Assembly: GCF_003086295.3 (NCBI RefSeq)
Contig: NC_092051.1
Coordinates: forward strand, 70,743,772-70,807,771
DNA length: 64,000 nucleotides
Reading direction: 5' to 3'
Origin: Arachis hypogaea
Taxonomy: Eukaryota > Streptophyta > Magnoliopsida > Fabales > Fabaceae
A program made the translations under genes and the position numbers. Positions 46,924-58,991 of the stretch are shown here, one piece after another (the stretch's first letter is position 1; every line of letters starts with the position of its first letter). Below the pieces are notes generated by a model, which saw nothing but the letters and a program-made list of their open reading frames with translations, did not search any database and had not been told where the DNA came from.

Positions 46924-49259
46924 GATAAAGCCATACCTAGGACTAGTTCCTAGGTAATGTCGGGCTGCAGGGTTTAAACCGACATGTGAACTCATGGCTT
47001 ATATAGGACATACATGCATCATACTTGGTTGTACATTTCCTCTGTTATGATTGTTGTATGAATGTATGCTTTCCTTGTTTGTATTCTCTTCTCTGTGTTT
47101 GTGTTTTACTTTCTTATATTCTTCTGTTCGTGATCTATTTTCAGTTTACTCTACTTTTTCTATTCATCTATCTTCTATTTACTGCATCTCTATATTCTGC
47201 TATATATCTGCTAAGCGACACAAATTAATGAACTTAACTAATAACCCCGGCCCTACTAAGAACTCCCCAGTTCTTACCCCTTCTCTCTCCCTTCCCCCTT
47301 CAGATGGAAGTAAGAGTACCTTACCGTAGTTCGTTGATGATGGTTTTATAAGGAAGATTCCATTCTAGATAGTCTTCTGAGTCTAGGGTAAATCTCGTTC
47401 TCTGTTTATATGTATATACAGTGAGACCAGCCAATGTCTGCACCCCGTTTGTACGTGAACTTTAACCTAAATCCTGTGTACGAGACTCCTGTTGTGCGGC
47501 TACTTGATGAGGTACCAGAGAGACGTCATATGGCAATGTCTGATCGTGCAGAGGAGTAACAGATGATGTTCTACCATTCGATGACATTCCACCTGTCTTG
47601 AGTTTTGAAAACTTAGAACGTACCTTCCCTTGCTTTAGTATTTTAGAGGGACTAGGTGAGTATAGGGTCTAGGCTAGCCTGGGCGCCAGCTTAGGGACTT
47701 CTTGAACAGGTCAGGACCTGGGATGTTGTATGTATATATATGTATATAGTTATTATCTAGCTATATCTAGGGGTGTTCTAACTAAAAGTGTACACCTAAA
47801 TAAAGGCTAGATCACTGAATGTTATCAACTGCTTGTGATGTATTTAAGTGTGGTTGTTTATAACTGTTTTATCTGTTATCAGTTGTGGAATGATTATGAA
47901 TGATTCCGTTTATTAAGCCAAACATTTTCAAAGAAAAAATACCTTGCAAATTAACTATGTTTTTAACAGCAAATCAGGCTCATATGATAAATAACAGATA
48001 ATAATTAGGAAGACAAATTGGTAGCGCTCAGTTTCTGATATGATCTAGACATATTGAAAATTGGGTCGTTACAATTATGAATGTATGCCTTGTTTATTTG
48101 TATTCTATTCTCTGTGTCTGTGTCTTATTTTCTTGAATTATTTTATTCATGTTTTACTTTTTGTTTTCTCTATTTTCTCTATTTATCTGTTTCTTCTATT
48201 TACTGCTTCTCTGTATTTTACTGTTCATCTGCTAAACAACACAGAATTAATGAACGTAACTAATAACCCCGGCCCTACTATGAGCTCTCCAGTTCTTACC
48301 CCTTCTCTCTCCCTTCCCCCTTCAGATGGAAGCAGGAGTACTCTTCCGTAATCTACTGATGACCGTTTTGCAAAGAGGATTCCACTCTAGGTACTCTTCT
48401 GAGTCTAGGGTGAATCTCGTTCTTTGTTTATATGTATATACTGTGAGACCAGCCAACGTCTGCACCCTGTTCGTATTTGCACTTTAGCCTAAATCCTGTG
48501 TACGAGACTCCTGTTGTGTGGCTACTTGATCGAGTACCAGTGGGACGTCATATGGCAATGTATGATCGTGCAGAGGAGTAGTAGACGACCTTTCACCTTT
48601 TGATGATGTTCCACCTGACTTGAGTTTTGAAGACTTAGAACGTACTTTCCCTCACTTTAGTAGTTTAGAGGGACTAGGTTAGTATAGAGTCTAGGCTAGC
48701 CTGGGTGCCAGCTTAGGGACTTTAATGCAGAAAAGGCAGTTTTCTGTAAAAGCTTTTAGAAAGACAACTTTAAGTGCAGAATTCCATAATTACCTTCATA
48801 AAACACCTAGGGAGTTGTAATAACATGATAGTGAGGCAAAGATAAAGGAAAGATAAGAAGTTAAAGAAAAGATAAAAACAAAAGAAAAGTCTGTAAAGTT
48901 TTAATGACAGAAAAACAGACAGAGATTAGTGAATGAACTAGAGCAACATAGTTAGTCCTTGAGTTATGACTAAGGTTAGGTATAATATGAATAGTTAATC
49001 TGTTTCAGTATAGACTCAATGAACCTATACTTGGGACAGGCTAACTATTCATACCAAAATTTACATAAGCTTTAAATACATACGTTAAGCAGAGAAATCA
49101 GAGCAGAGTAGAGAAACACAAAAAATAGAGTAACCAGACCAGAGTAAAGAGGTAAAGAGAAAAAGAGTAATATAGATACAGAAAAAAGTGTAATCAGAGC
49201 AGAGTAAAGAGACAGAGAGAGAAGAGCAGTAAAACACACAAACTGATAATGTTAAATAC

Positions 49260-49620
49260 TGGAAGTACCCACGAATTGAATGATCATTGGTCTCGGGGAA
49301 ACCTACGAACTATTAACTATTTCATGTGCAGGAAAAACCCACGAATTGATAATCATTGATTACAGGAATAACCCACTAACTGTTATATGTTGATCTCGGG
49401 TATAACCCACGAACTGAGAATCGTTGTTTGCTGTGTACTAATCTCGGGTATAACCCAAGAACTGAGGATCTATGTTTTGTTGTATGTTGATCTCGGGGTA
49501 ACCCACGAACTGAGGATCTCTATTTTGTTGTATGTTGATCTCGGGGAAACCCACGAATTGAGGATCTCTGTTTTGTTTGTGTGTCGATCTCGAGGACGCC
49601 CACAAACTGAGGATCACTGT
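49260..49620. repeat. TTCGTGGG array, inverted copy in the right arm
   Basis: Reverse complement of the array at 44525-44815: units like GATCTCGGGTATAACCCACGAACTGA repeated about eight times, here in shortened description. The continuous open frame at 49387-49671 through it is a product of the repeat length. Confidence 0.85.
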
Positions 49621-50870
49621 TTCCCCTTGTGCATATATTATTGGGTCGAGCTTTGTGCCGACTGCCTGTAGTCATGAAGGAGTGGTATTCTTACCACCGA
49701 CACGTATGCACTAAGGACACAAAAGAAAACCATATCTGGGACTTGTTCCTAGGTAATGTCGGGCTGTAGGGTGTAAACCGACACGTGAGCTCATAGCCTG
49801 CATAAGACAGACATGCATCATACTTGGTTCTGCATTTCCTCTGTTATGATTGTTGAATGAATGTATGCTTTGTTTGTTTGTATTCTATTCTCAGTGTCTG
49901 TGTCTTATTTTCTTGTATTCTTTCGTTCGTGTTTTGCTTTCTGTTTTCTCTATTTTCTCTAATTATCTGATTCTTCTATTTACTACTTTACTGTATTTTG
50001 CTATTCGTCTGCTAAACAACACAGAATTAATGAACTTAACTAATAACCCCGGCCCTACTAAGAACCCCCCAGTTCTTACCCCTTCTCTCTCCCTTCCCCC
50101 TTCAGATGGAAGCATGAGTTCCCTTCCGTAGCTTGCTGACAATCGTATGCAAAAAGGATACCGCTCTAGGTAGTCTTCTGAGTCTAGGGTGAATCTCGTA
50201 CTCTGTTTATATGTATATACTTTGATACCAGCCAACGTCTGCACCCGGTTCATATGCGCACTTTAGCCTAAATCCTGTGTACCATACTCTTGTTGTGTCG
50301 CTATTTGATGGAGTACCAGTAGGACGTCATATGGAAATGTATGATCATGTAGAGGAGTAGTAGACGACCTTCCACCTTTTGATGAAATTCGACTTGACTC
50401 GAGTTTTGAAGACTTAGAACGTACTTTCCCTCAGTTTAGTAGTTTACAGGGACTAGGTGAGTATAGAGTCTAGGCTAGCCTGGGTGCCAGCTTAGGGACT
50501 TCTTGAACAGGTCAGGACCTGGGATGTTGTATGTATATATGTATATGGTTATTATCTAGCTATATCTACGGGTGTTCTAACTAAAAGTCTATACTTAAAT
50601 AAAGGCTGGATTACTGAATATTGTTAACTGCTTGTGATGTATTTATGTGTGGTTATTTATAACTGTTTTATCTGTTATCAGTTCTGAATTGATTATGAAT
50701 GATTCCATCTATTAATCCAAATGTTTTCAAAAAAAATACCCCGCAAATTAACTACGTTTTTAACAACGAATCAGGCTCATATGATAAATAATAGATAATA
50801 ATTAGGAAGACAAGTTGGTAGCACTCAGTTTCTGGTATGATCTAGACATACTGAAAATTGGGTCATTACA

Positions 50871-53180
50871 ATTTAACTATTAACTATTGAGCCTTTAGTT
50901 CAATATCGCGATTCAGTTTTATAGAAAATTCTAGAAAAATTTTGTTTTTATTGATTAAAATTGTACAGCAAACATCACCAAGTGATAATAATCACATAAT
51001 TAGTAATAATAAATAATAATATACAAAAGAATTTAAATAAAATCCAAGTACAACTCCTATCCCTCTGTATAAAATAAAAACTAAAGTAATAAGGACGAGA
51101 GAACTCTATGAAAGTAACTTAACTCATAAGTAAATTCTATAATCTCCCGCAGCTTCAAACTGAGTCTTCGAACCTGTGTCACTGAAAGGTTGGAAGATTT
51201 TAGGGTGAGAACAAACCACATGTTCTCAGTAGGGAATGAGAATGCCGTAAAAGTAATGATTATCATGCAAATAATTAACTTTGCTTAATAAACCATCTTT
51301 GTCAAACCCTTTGAAATACTTTTTAATATTACTTTAGATAAATAATTAATCTCTTTAAATTCCTAAACCCAAAACAGATCTCAATCACAAAATTTGTCAT
51401 ATTAAATATCTTTCAGCCACATAATTGATTCTCAGTCACAACAAACAATTATTAATCATATCTATGCATTCACAAACTACTAGCACAAGTAAGAAATTTA
51501 ATTTAACACACAAACAAATCACAATAAAACAAACCACACAATCACAGAGAAGTAATACAAGGAAACACAACCAAATGCAAATGCACAACCACTATGATGC
51601 ATGTCTGTCCTAAGCAGGCCATGAGCTCACGTGTCAGTTTACACCCTGCAGCCCGACATTACCTAGGAACAAGTCCCAAATATGGCTTCCCTTTGTGTCC
51701 TTAGTGCATATGTGTCGGTGGTAAGAATACCACTCCTTCGTGACTACCGGCAATCGGCGCAAAGCCCGACCCCAAAATATACGCATAAGGGGAAACAGTG
51801 ATCCTCAGTTCGTGGGCATTTCCGAGATCAATTCACAAACAAAACAATGATCCTCAGTTCATGGGTTTCCCCGAGATCAACATACAACAACAAACATGAT
51901 CCTCAGTTCGTGGGTTATACCCGAGATCAATACATAGCAATACAATGATCCTCAGTTCGTGGGTTATACCCGAGATCAACATATAACAATTAGTGGGTTA
52001 TTCCCGTAATCAATGATTATCAATCCGTGGGTTTTCCCGCATTTAAAACAAATAACAATTTATAGGTTTCCCCGAGATCAATGATCATTCAGTTCGTGGG
52101 TACTTCCCGAATTACCAATTATCAGTTTCACACTCTTGTTCAGTAACTCTTTACTATTCCAACTCAAATGTTATAAATCCACCAATCACCTAAAAGGTAA
52201 TCCTTTATTTCAAGCCAAAACCATAACTCTTTTCATCTTCAAATCAACTTTATAACAAAATCCTTTTTCTTAAATAAATCAAATTCGAAATATAATTTAT
52301 TCTGTTCTTAATAAATCAAATAACACAGTTTTCCAAATCCAAAACATTTCAGACAAAACCTCAATTTTATAAAAATTTTAGCATCACCTCCCCTAAAACC
52401 CAGACTTAGCCACCCTTACGGGTTCCCTCTTTCTCAACAATTTACCAGCCCTTTTATCAGCAGTTATCACAACAACAGAGTCTAAATAATCATCTCATTA
52501 TGAATCAGTTTAAGACCAACATCCTAACATCAATTAAAATCAGAGTTTCCATAAACCATTCTTTAAAAGTAAACCAGTCCAGCTTTAAAGATTCATAACT
52601 AATATTCCAAACACCAACTTTTCATATTCCTAGTTATTTTTAAAGTTCTTTAGTTATTAGCAAAGTTACCATTTTATTCTAAAGATCACACTTTAGGAAA
52701 ATATTTCAGTAATCAACCTTCAATCCTTTAACCGTTCTCAAAATTAACTCTAGTTAACCTTAAATCAACAATAACAACCAACTTGACATAATCGAATAAA
52801 ATTCGAATTTCCAAGAGATCTATTTGTCAAATAAACTTTAACTCGTTCTACAATTTTTAATTTCAATCTTGGTTCATTCAAACTCAATTCAATACTCCAC
52901 ACAAAATGATGATAAATAATGTTCCTAAATATTTTTAATAGAGTATATTTGGTTTTAAAATTACTCTACCCTCTAATTTTATCAAAATATCTATTCATAT
53001 CTATCCATATTCCTTTATAAAATCCCTAATTTCTAACCCTAATTTCTAAATTGAATCAGAAACCCTAATTTCCAAATTAATTGCGAAACCCTAACCCTAA
53101 CTCCTTTACCACAGTCGAACCCCACCCCCTTTCACCCTTTCAGTGCAACAATTTTAGAATGGGAAATTAGAGAGGGATAG
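50871..53180. other. O left arm
   Basis: AT-rich, non-coding. Contains a palindromic GAGAACAAACCACATGTTCTC near 51208, a segment matching the inner arm from about 51590 (GATGCATGTCTGTCC) and the TTCGTGGG array at 51790-52115. Ends with dispersed AACCCTAA words, not a telomere array. Confidence 0.6.
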
Positions 53181-54560
53181 TATGGGAACGCAGAAGAGAG
53201 AAGAGAATAGAAGAAGCAGGGGCTGTTTGCCGTGCCGCCTCCCTGGAGCTCGCCGCCGAGCTACTTCACGGCCTCGTCCCGTCCATGGAGCCATAGGCTC
53301 GCGTTGCCACCGATCCGTCCACAAGTCGTCGTCAAGGGGACAGAATCGCAAAGAGAGAGAGACGCACGAAGAAGAAAAGCCCGCGACCAGCCTTGTCGCC
53401 GTCAGCACTGCGGGTTGCCGTTACTGAGCTACAGTGCCGCCGTTGCCGTACTCTGCTGCTGCCATGTCTCACCAAGCCGCCGCTGGAGGAGGAGCACTCA
53501 CCAGTTCTACCTCTGCTTCAGGTTTCTAGAATCTGAGAAGAAGCCACCGCCACCGCTGGAACGGTTAGTTTTGTTGCTCTGTCCTTGCTCTAAATCCACT
53601 CTGAGCCGTTACCATCGCTGTTTGGCTGACACTAAGGCTTTCCACTGCCACTGGAGCTACCCAGAACCACCACTGTGGCTGCTCTGGGAACAGAGCGGGT
53701 GCTAAAACCTAACAGAGTGCCGCTGTTATCGATTAGAGATGCCAAAACTACCGCTGCTGCTGTGGATTTGGAATACTGGGTGTGTCGCATTTAGACTCTG
53801 TAATTTCGACATCGAGGTAGGGGATTTATTTTAAAAGTTAAATATTTTTAATTTAGAATGCCTACAAAGTTATTTGGATAATTGCAAATAGTTAATAATG
53901 GTTAAGAGTTGATTAATTGATGTGAATTGTTTGAAATATGTTTGAGAATAGTTAGTTGAAGTGATTATTCTGAATTATGATTAGAATTGAATGTGGTTGT
54001 GATTACTTCGAATTATAATTTAAATTAGATGCGATTGTGAAATATGACTGAATTATTGATTCTGTGATGAATTGGTTGAGATTCCAATTTTGAATGAATT
54101 ATTGTCTTGTTTGATGTTGAATTGGATATTTGATGTATGGGAACGGCTGTGAAATTCACTTGCGACTAGTTGAGATTGGTTTTGGTGGTTATTGAAGGAT
54201 TGGAACTTAAGGGATTAAACTATTTTGAGAACCTGATTTTCTGAAATAATATATTAAACTTTAAGAGTATATAAATAATTTTGTAATGGTTAGACTAATT
54301 TTTTGTGTCATGATTTATTGATTCTGACTTGGCTTGATTGTGGTTGGTTTCATTGTTGTAAGTGATTAATTGATGAGGTTGATTTTGGTTTGAGGCTATG
54401 CTTGTTACCTAAATTTCGGGTTACATTGATTTCTTAATTTGGTTGTTGACTTAAGATTTATTTGAAGATGATGGATATTATTGCAAGCTGGTTTGGAAAA
54501 TAGGTTAGTAATGCCTTATTTTCGGTACGATCATGACGTTCTGGAAGTTGGGTCGTTACA
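53181..54560. other. O GC-rich block and right arm
   Basis: 53181-53760 is GC-rich with overlapping open frames on both strands that carry no domain. 53817-54560 is AT-rich and ends with the inverted terminus. Apart from the splice-donor-like site, I see no gene. Confidence 0.55.
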
Positions 54561-54565
54561 CAAAA

Positions 54566-54799
54566 CACTTTTCCCAGTGCCTCAAACAATTTCCATCAAC
54601 AACCACCACATCCCATGCAAGTACAACCACATTTACAATCTCAAAAGATCTCTAATCTAGAGATGATGATGGAGAAATTTATCCAAAATCAAGAGATGGC
54701 AAGAAAAAATCAAGAAATGGCAAGAAAGGATCACGCCATGATACTAAAAAACCAAGAGGCCTCAATAAGAAATCTTGAAAGGCTGATGCGGGCAGAAAT
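54566..54799 (+). pseudogene. gag: III gag, C-terminal part
   Basis: Resumes the III gag after O. Reads QKISNLEMMMEKFIQNQEMARKNQ and on, a coiled coil with repeated QEMARK units, until M cuts it at 54800 within RAEI. The whole gag of III can thus be followed across three insertions, but its 3' rest is not in the window. Confidence 0.75.
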
Positions 54800-56276
54800 T
54801 GACGAATTAAAAATTGTTAATTTATATACGTTGCAAGTATAGTCCTTAACTCGCCAGAAATCTGCCTATCAATTTAAAAAGGTGTCACAGAAAATTGAAA
54901 TTAAATTACTGCGAGTATGAATCCCAGGTCGTCTCCCAACGAGTTGCAGAAAGGCGTGCTATTTTATTAATCAGATATTTTCAAAAAGGTTTGAGTTGAG
55001 TAAATAGGAAATTAAATTGGTGAATTTGAATAATGTAAATAAAAGCCTTGACTAGGAGTTGATTAGTTGGAATCCCTATTATTGTTGGAATACTCTCAAG
55101 ATTAATTGACAATTAAAGGTTGTCCTGTTTAGTTATCCCTTACTAGGTAAGGGAAAGTCAAACAAGTTGGAATGCTGCGTCTATTCACAAGTTGCAATCC
55201 ACTTAATTAAAAGAGATTGGTGTTAGTGACTAGAAGGCAATCCAACCATAAACCCAATTACAATTTTTCTTTCAAGCTTTCCAACTCAAAGGTTCCTTTC
55301 AATCAACTCCCCATCAAGTTAGAGAACTATCGCTCATTATGAATATAAAATTCATAGCATATGAAAAGGAATTAAGGAAAGACATTGTAAATAAAAATTG
55401 AATTAGTCAATTAAAAATAAAAGTGATCCTTGTATTAAATAACCCTAAAAATATTCCAATGGTAAAATTAAACAAAGCAAAGGACATGGAAGAGTAAAGC
55501 CATGTAAAGAAAACGAACTAGAATGACGAAGTCTTGATGAGGTAATAGCTCTTCTCAATATCTCAATGCAAAAGCGAGAGAAAATTAAAATCCTAAGAAC
55601 TATGAATGTGCAGAGAGAAAACCTAGGGGAGGAATAAAAACTAGATCTAAAACTAAAACTGTGTAGAATGAATATTGTTCTTGGTTTCTGCATGTTCTCT
55701 GGCTCTAGTCTGCTGTTCTGGGCCGAAAACTGTGTCAAAATAGGGTCCAAAATCACCCCCAGCGAATTCTGCAGATTATGCAGATCGCGCACGTCACGCG
55801 ATCGCGTCGCTCATGCGGACGCATCATTCGTGCTGTTCCATGCCGTGCAGTTGCGTCGTCCACGCCTCCGCGTCGCTTGTGTTTTTCCATTTCGCGCGGT
55901 CGCGTGAGTAATGCGGCCGCGTCACTGCAATTTCTCCTCTTCCGCGTGGTCGCGTGAGCCATGCGGCTGCGTCACTTCTCGCTGGTTGTCTCCTCAATTT
56001 CTTGTGTTCCTTCCATTTTTGCTAGCCTCCTTTCCAATCTCCAACTCATTCATGTCCTATAAAGCCTGAAACGCTTAACACACAGATCACGGTATCGAAT
56101 GGAATAAAGGAGAAGTAAAATGTATAATTAAAAGTCTCTAGGAAGCAGTTATTCAATCATGTAATAATTTCAGGAAGGAAATATAAATGCATGCTATTTT
56201 AATGAATAAGTGGGTAAGGATCATGATAAAACCACACAATTAAACACAATATAAACCATAAAATAGTGGTTTATCA
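54800..56276 (-). repeat. M 3' LTR
   Basis: On the minus strand starts TGATAAACCACTATTTTA just after AAGTGTGGGGAGGT (a purine-rich primer) and ends TTTTTAATTCGTCA. 1477 bp. Its start resembles S1. CpG palindromes lie at 55785-55975, about 300-490 bp into the LTR. Confidence 0.88.
55785..55975. repeat. CpG palindrome array in the M LTR
   Basis: Units such as CACGCGATCGCGTCGCTCATG, GCGCGGTCGCGTGAGTAATG and CGCGTGGTCGCGTGAGCCATG. Confidence 0.82.
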
Positions 56277-57737
56277 ACCTCCCCACACTTAAACATTAGC
56301 ATGTCCTCATGCTTAATTGAAGGAGATAAAATAAATAAGTATGAACATGTAGAAACTCCTGCAATGTAATGCAATCCTATATATATGAATGCAACTATAT
56401 GATTCTTGCCCACTTGATCAAAAGTAAATAAGCTCTTCAAAATAATTACAAATCAAATTCCACTAATTCTATCATTATACAGTAAGACAGATAAAGGTGC
56501 AAGAAGATAGCTCATGAAAGCAGGGAACATGGAAATTCAAGCATTGAACCCTCACTGATGATGTATGTACGCTCTAATCTCTCTAGTGTATAGGGTAATC
56601 ACTCTATCCTTCTCTAATCATGCTCTCTAACTTTTGTTTTTCTCCTAACCAATCAACAACAGTTAATATACCAATGCAAACATCATGAGGTCTTTTCAAG
56701 GTTGTAATGGGGCCAAGGTAGGGGTAGGGATACATATATGGTTAAGTGAGGTTATAAATTAAATCTTTAATTAACCCAAGCTTTAACACAACCTATATGT
56801 ATTTAATGTAACCTTAGAATTCATACCTAGCTACCCAGAATTCCCTTTTTCATTCCATACCCATGTATCAACTTTTTATTTTAATTTTATCATATGTGCA
56901 TTGATCTTTGAATTCTTAATTCAGCATTGGGGTGATTTTGTCCCCTTATTTATTTATTGATATTTTTTTTAGACATAAAAATAAACATAGCTTATCAATG
57001 CACATAGATTTTTAATTCTTATAGTTTCACATGAGTAGGTATCCAAATTCCCATTGTATTATCATGACACATTCCCTTAATAACTTTTGTTCCCACAATT
57101 TTCCATATTTAACTAGCACACACAATTCTATCTTAAGCTAACCAAAGATTCAATTTGGGATATACAATTGTTTTTCCGCTTAAGGCTAGTAATGTGGTGA
57201 AATATAGAACAAACGGGATTTAAAGGCTCAAAGTGGTTAACAAAGGTAATTGAAAAGGGTAGGCTTAATTTGGATAAGTGAGTTTGAACAAAAAAATGGC
57301 CTCAATCATATGCAAGCATACAAATATAATAAATATTGGACATGTAGGATGAAACAAAATATAGATTACAATCAAAGAGAAGTAAACACACAAGAATAAA
57401 ATATTTATGGTTAAATAATGTAACCATGCATAAAGGCTCAAATCTTCACAGGTTGTGTGTTCTTTAGCTCAAAAATCATGTTCCAAATACAACTTCAAGC
57501 AGATTTATCATAAAAAAAAATTTTTTAAAATTAGTGAAATTTTGTTCCAAAGATAGAGTCTTAGAAGAAACTTATTGTCTTTATAATCAAGTAGAACATG
57601 CATTGCAACTAACCTATTACTTTGCAATTTATCCTATTCTATAAAAGAAAGAAAATCTAACTAAAATATCCTAATTTATTGGTGCTAGGGAAGAGAAATT
57701 ACCTCCAGAAGTCAGGTACTGACCGACCTCCCCACAC
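56277..57737 (-). other. M 3' non-coding block
   Basis: Non-coding sequence between ORF3 and the LTR. The LTR-proximal end has the hairpin AGCATG-AGGA-CATGCT (56298-56313) and TTTAAGTGTGGGGAGG. The rest is AT-rich without a frame worth naming. Confidence 0.7.
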
Positions 57738-58991
57738 TTAAGGCTTTGCACCGTCCTCGGTGCCATCTGTCAGGAACAGGGATGGGCTGGTGGCAGTATC
57801 TCCACAGTCGGGACCATCATGGCTCCCTGTGCTGGTAAAGGAGGTGGAGTCTGGGGTGTCTGAGTCCTTGAAGTGTCCCTTGAGTAGCTCCTTGAGGTGT
57901 TTGAATCGGTGCTCGTTACGACGCTCTCTTAACTTCGCTTTCTGTTCTTGTCGATCCAACCTTTCGATTATCTACTGGAGCAGTGCGTCTGTTGTAGGTG
58001 CTTGTGGTGTTGAAGAAGGGATATCTTCAACCGGTGCAGTAGGAAGGCTTGTAGTGGCTGCTGGAGGTCTGAGGTATTTCCCGTTAGGGACATACTGATC
58101 ATCCCGTGGAAGCATGGCTTTGGTGTCCCCAGCTCTATAGGAGACTCCGGCTGCTGAGACAAGATCTGAGATTAAGGCGGGAAAAGGTAAGTTGCCCGCG
58201 ATTTGTACGTGTCCCATGGCATTCCGGATATGTCTTGGTAGAGTCAGAGGCTAGTCTGTAAGGATGCACCATAGTAGAACGGCCATGTCCGCAGTGAAGG
58301 AGGACTTGTGAGTGCTCGGAAAGACGTAATGGGACATGATCTGTGCCCATACGCGAGCCTCCAAGGTAAGTGCTGAAGCAGATATTCCCTTAGGGTGGGT
58401 ACGATGGTATCCGTAGATCCAATGGCTGCCAGGTAGTGCGATAACTCTGAGAATAGCTTCCCAGTCAAATTGGTACATCTGGCGCTTGAGTGTGGCTTCT
58501 TGAAAGGTGTCCAATCCTTCTGGAATAGGGGGAAGACCTAAAGCTTTTTGAATGGCCTCTTCTGTAATGGGGACTTGCTTCTGACGGACAAAGACAGACT
58601 GCAGGGTAGGCAGGTAGAAGTTAGAGTAGAACTCGACTACCCAAGAAAGATTAACCTGCCTTGGTTGTCTCTGTAGGAAACCCCAATGTCTTCGTTCAAT
58701 TTGCGGCTCAACAAAAGTAGCAATATTGGGCGGGAGGATAAGAAGGTGTTCGTTGTTGTAGCTCCTTTCAGCCAGGATGGGGAACATCTGCTCACAGTAG
58801 CGATTGGGAAATCGCGCAGTATCCTTTGCTTGAAAGGCTTTCTCCTTTTCATCAACCTTTATGATCCTCTTAACTCTTTTTGTTAAGGGCTTGACTGCAG
58901 TTGAAGAAGGCTCTGCCACTAGTGCTCTTTTAGTTCCTCTTCTTGTTGGGGGTTTGGGAGTAGCTTTGTCTTTTCCTTTCTTGGTGGCCAT
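57738..58991 (-). pseudogene. M ORF3 (plant transposon protein type), two stops
   Basis: One frame of 418 codons from MATKKGKDKATPKPP, broken by TAG at 58251-58253 and TAG at 57972-57974. The basic N-terminus (KPLTKRVKRIIK region) could be a nuclear signal. The conserved part (FVEPQIERRHWGF, VVEFYSNFYLP, VPITEEAIQKALGLPP, IALPGSHWIYG) matches R2 ORF3 in order but not closely. The last part includes DRQEQKAKLRERRNEHRFKH, probably coiled coil. The 3' end of the frame encodes the second hairpin (57748-57763). Function unknown. Confidence 0.78.

Larger units (their letters stand above)
43261..50870. mobile_element. Inner unit of O: inverted arms of about 2.1 kb
   Basis: Starts TGTAACGACCCAATTTTC; ends GAAAATTGGGTCATTACA. 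43261-45345 and 48722-50870 are reverse complements of each other along their length. A further inverted end stands inside: 46930-48073 also mirrors 43261-44400 and ends GGGTCGTTACA at 48073, followed by a partial copy (48074-48721). Flanks CAAAT and ATTTA are not a target duplication; 9-bp flanks do not match either. No transposase is visible. The ORFs in the arms (near 44009-44287, 47025-47329, 48061-48351, 49850-50131) are the same non-coding sequence repeated. Confidence 0.7.
43204..54560. mobile_element. O: TGTAACGACCC element in III gag, 5-bp repeat CAAAA
   Basis: Left end TGTAACGACCCAACTTCC; the right end is its reverse complement, the match running for about 50 bp with few changes. 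CAAAA stands at 43199-43203 and 54561-54565. Without its insert (43261-50870) O is about 3.7 kb, non-coding, with an AT-rich left arm, a GC-rich block (53180-53760) and a splice-donor-like GAGGTAGGGG at 53814. A 5-bp duplication and TG/CA ends suit a long solo LTR; 50-bp inverted ends suit a DNA transposon. Both remain open. Confidence 0.7.
26983..54799 (+). mobile_element. III: gypsy element with gag split by three insertions (right end not seen)
   Basis: Visible parts are the 5' LTR (26983-29557), primer site, and gag in three pieces (29746-30272, 42367-43203, 54566-54799). R2, O and M occupy the gaps. Protease and later genes would lie beyond M, outside the window. TGGTG precedes the LTR and should recur after the missing 3' LTR. 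III is inserted in J. Confidence 0.8.

Noticed and set aside
44009..50253. Repeated 90-codon Leu/Phe-rich frames ending in LTPSLSLPPSDGS
   Set aside because: They occur in each copy of the inverted arm on alternating strands and follow T-rich DNA; most likely non-coding.
43261..50870. Assigning the inner unit to Mutator
   Set aside because: Long inverted arms fit, but no 9-bp target duplication or transposase can be seen.
52990..53105. AACCCTAA words resembling plant telomere repeats (also near 15000)
   Set aside because: Irregular and interrupted; no run of the TTTAGGG unit.
53154..53705. Open frames in the GC-rich block of O
   Set aside because: Several mutually overlapping frames on both strands, no recognisable domain, next to non-coding repeat arms.
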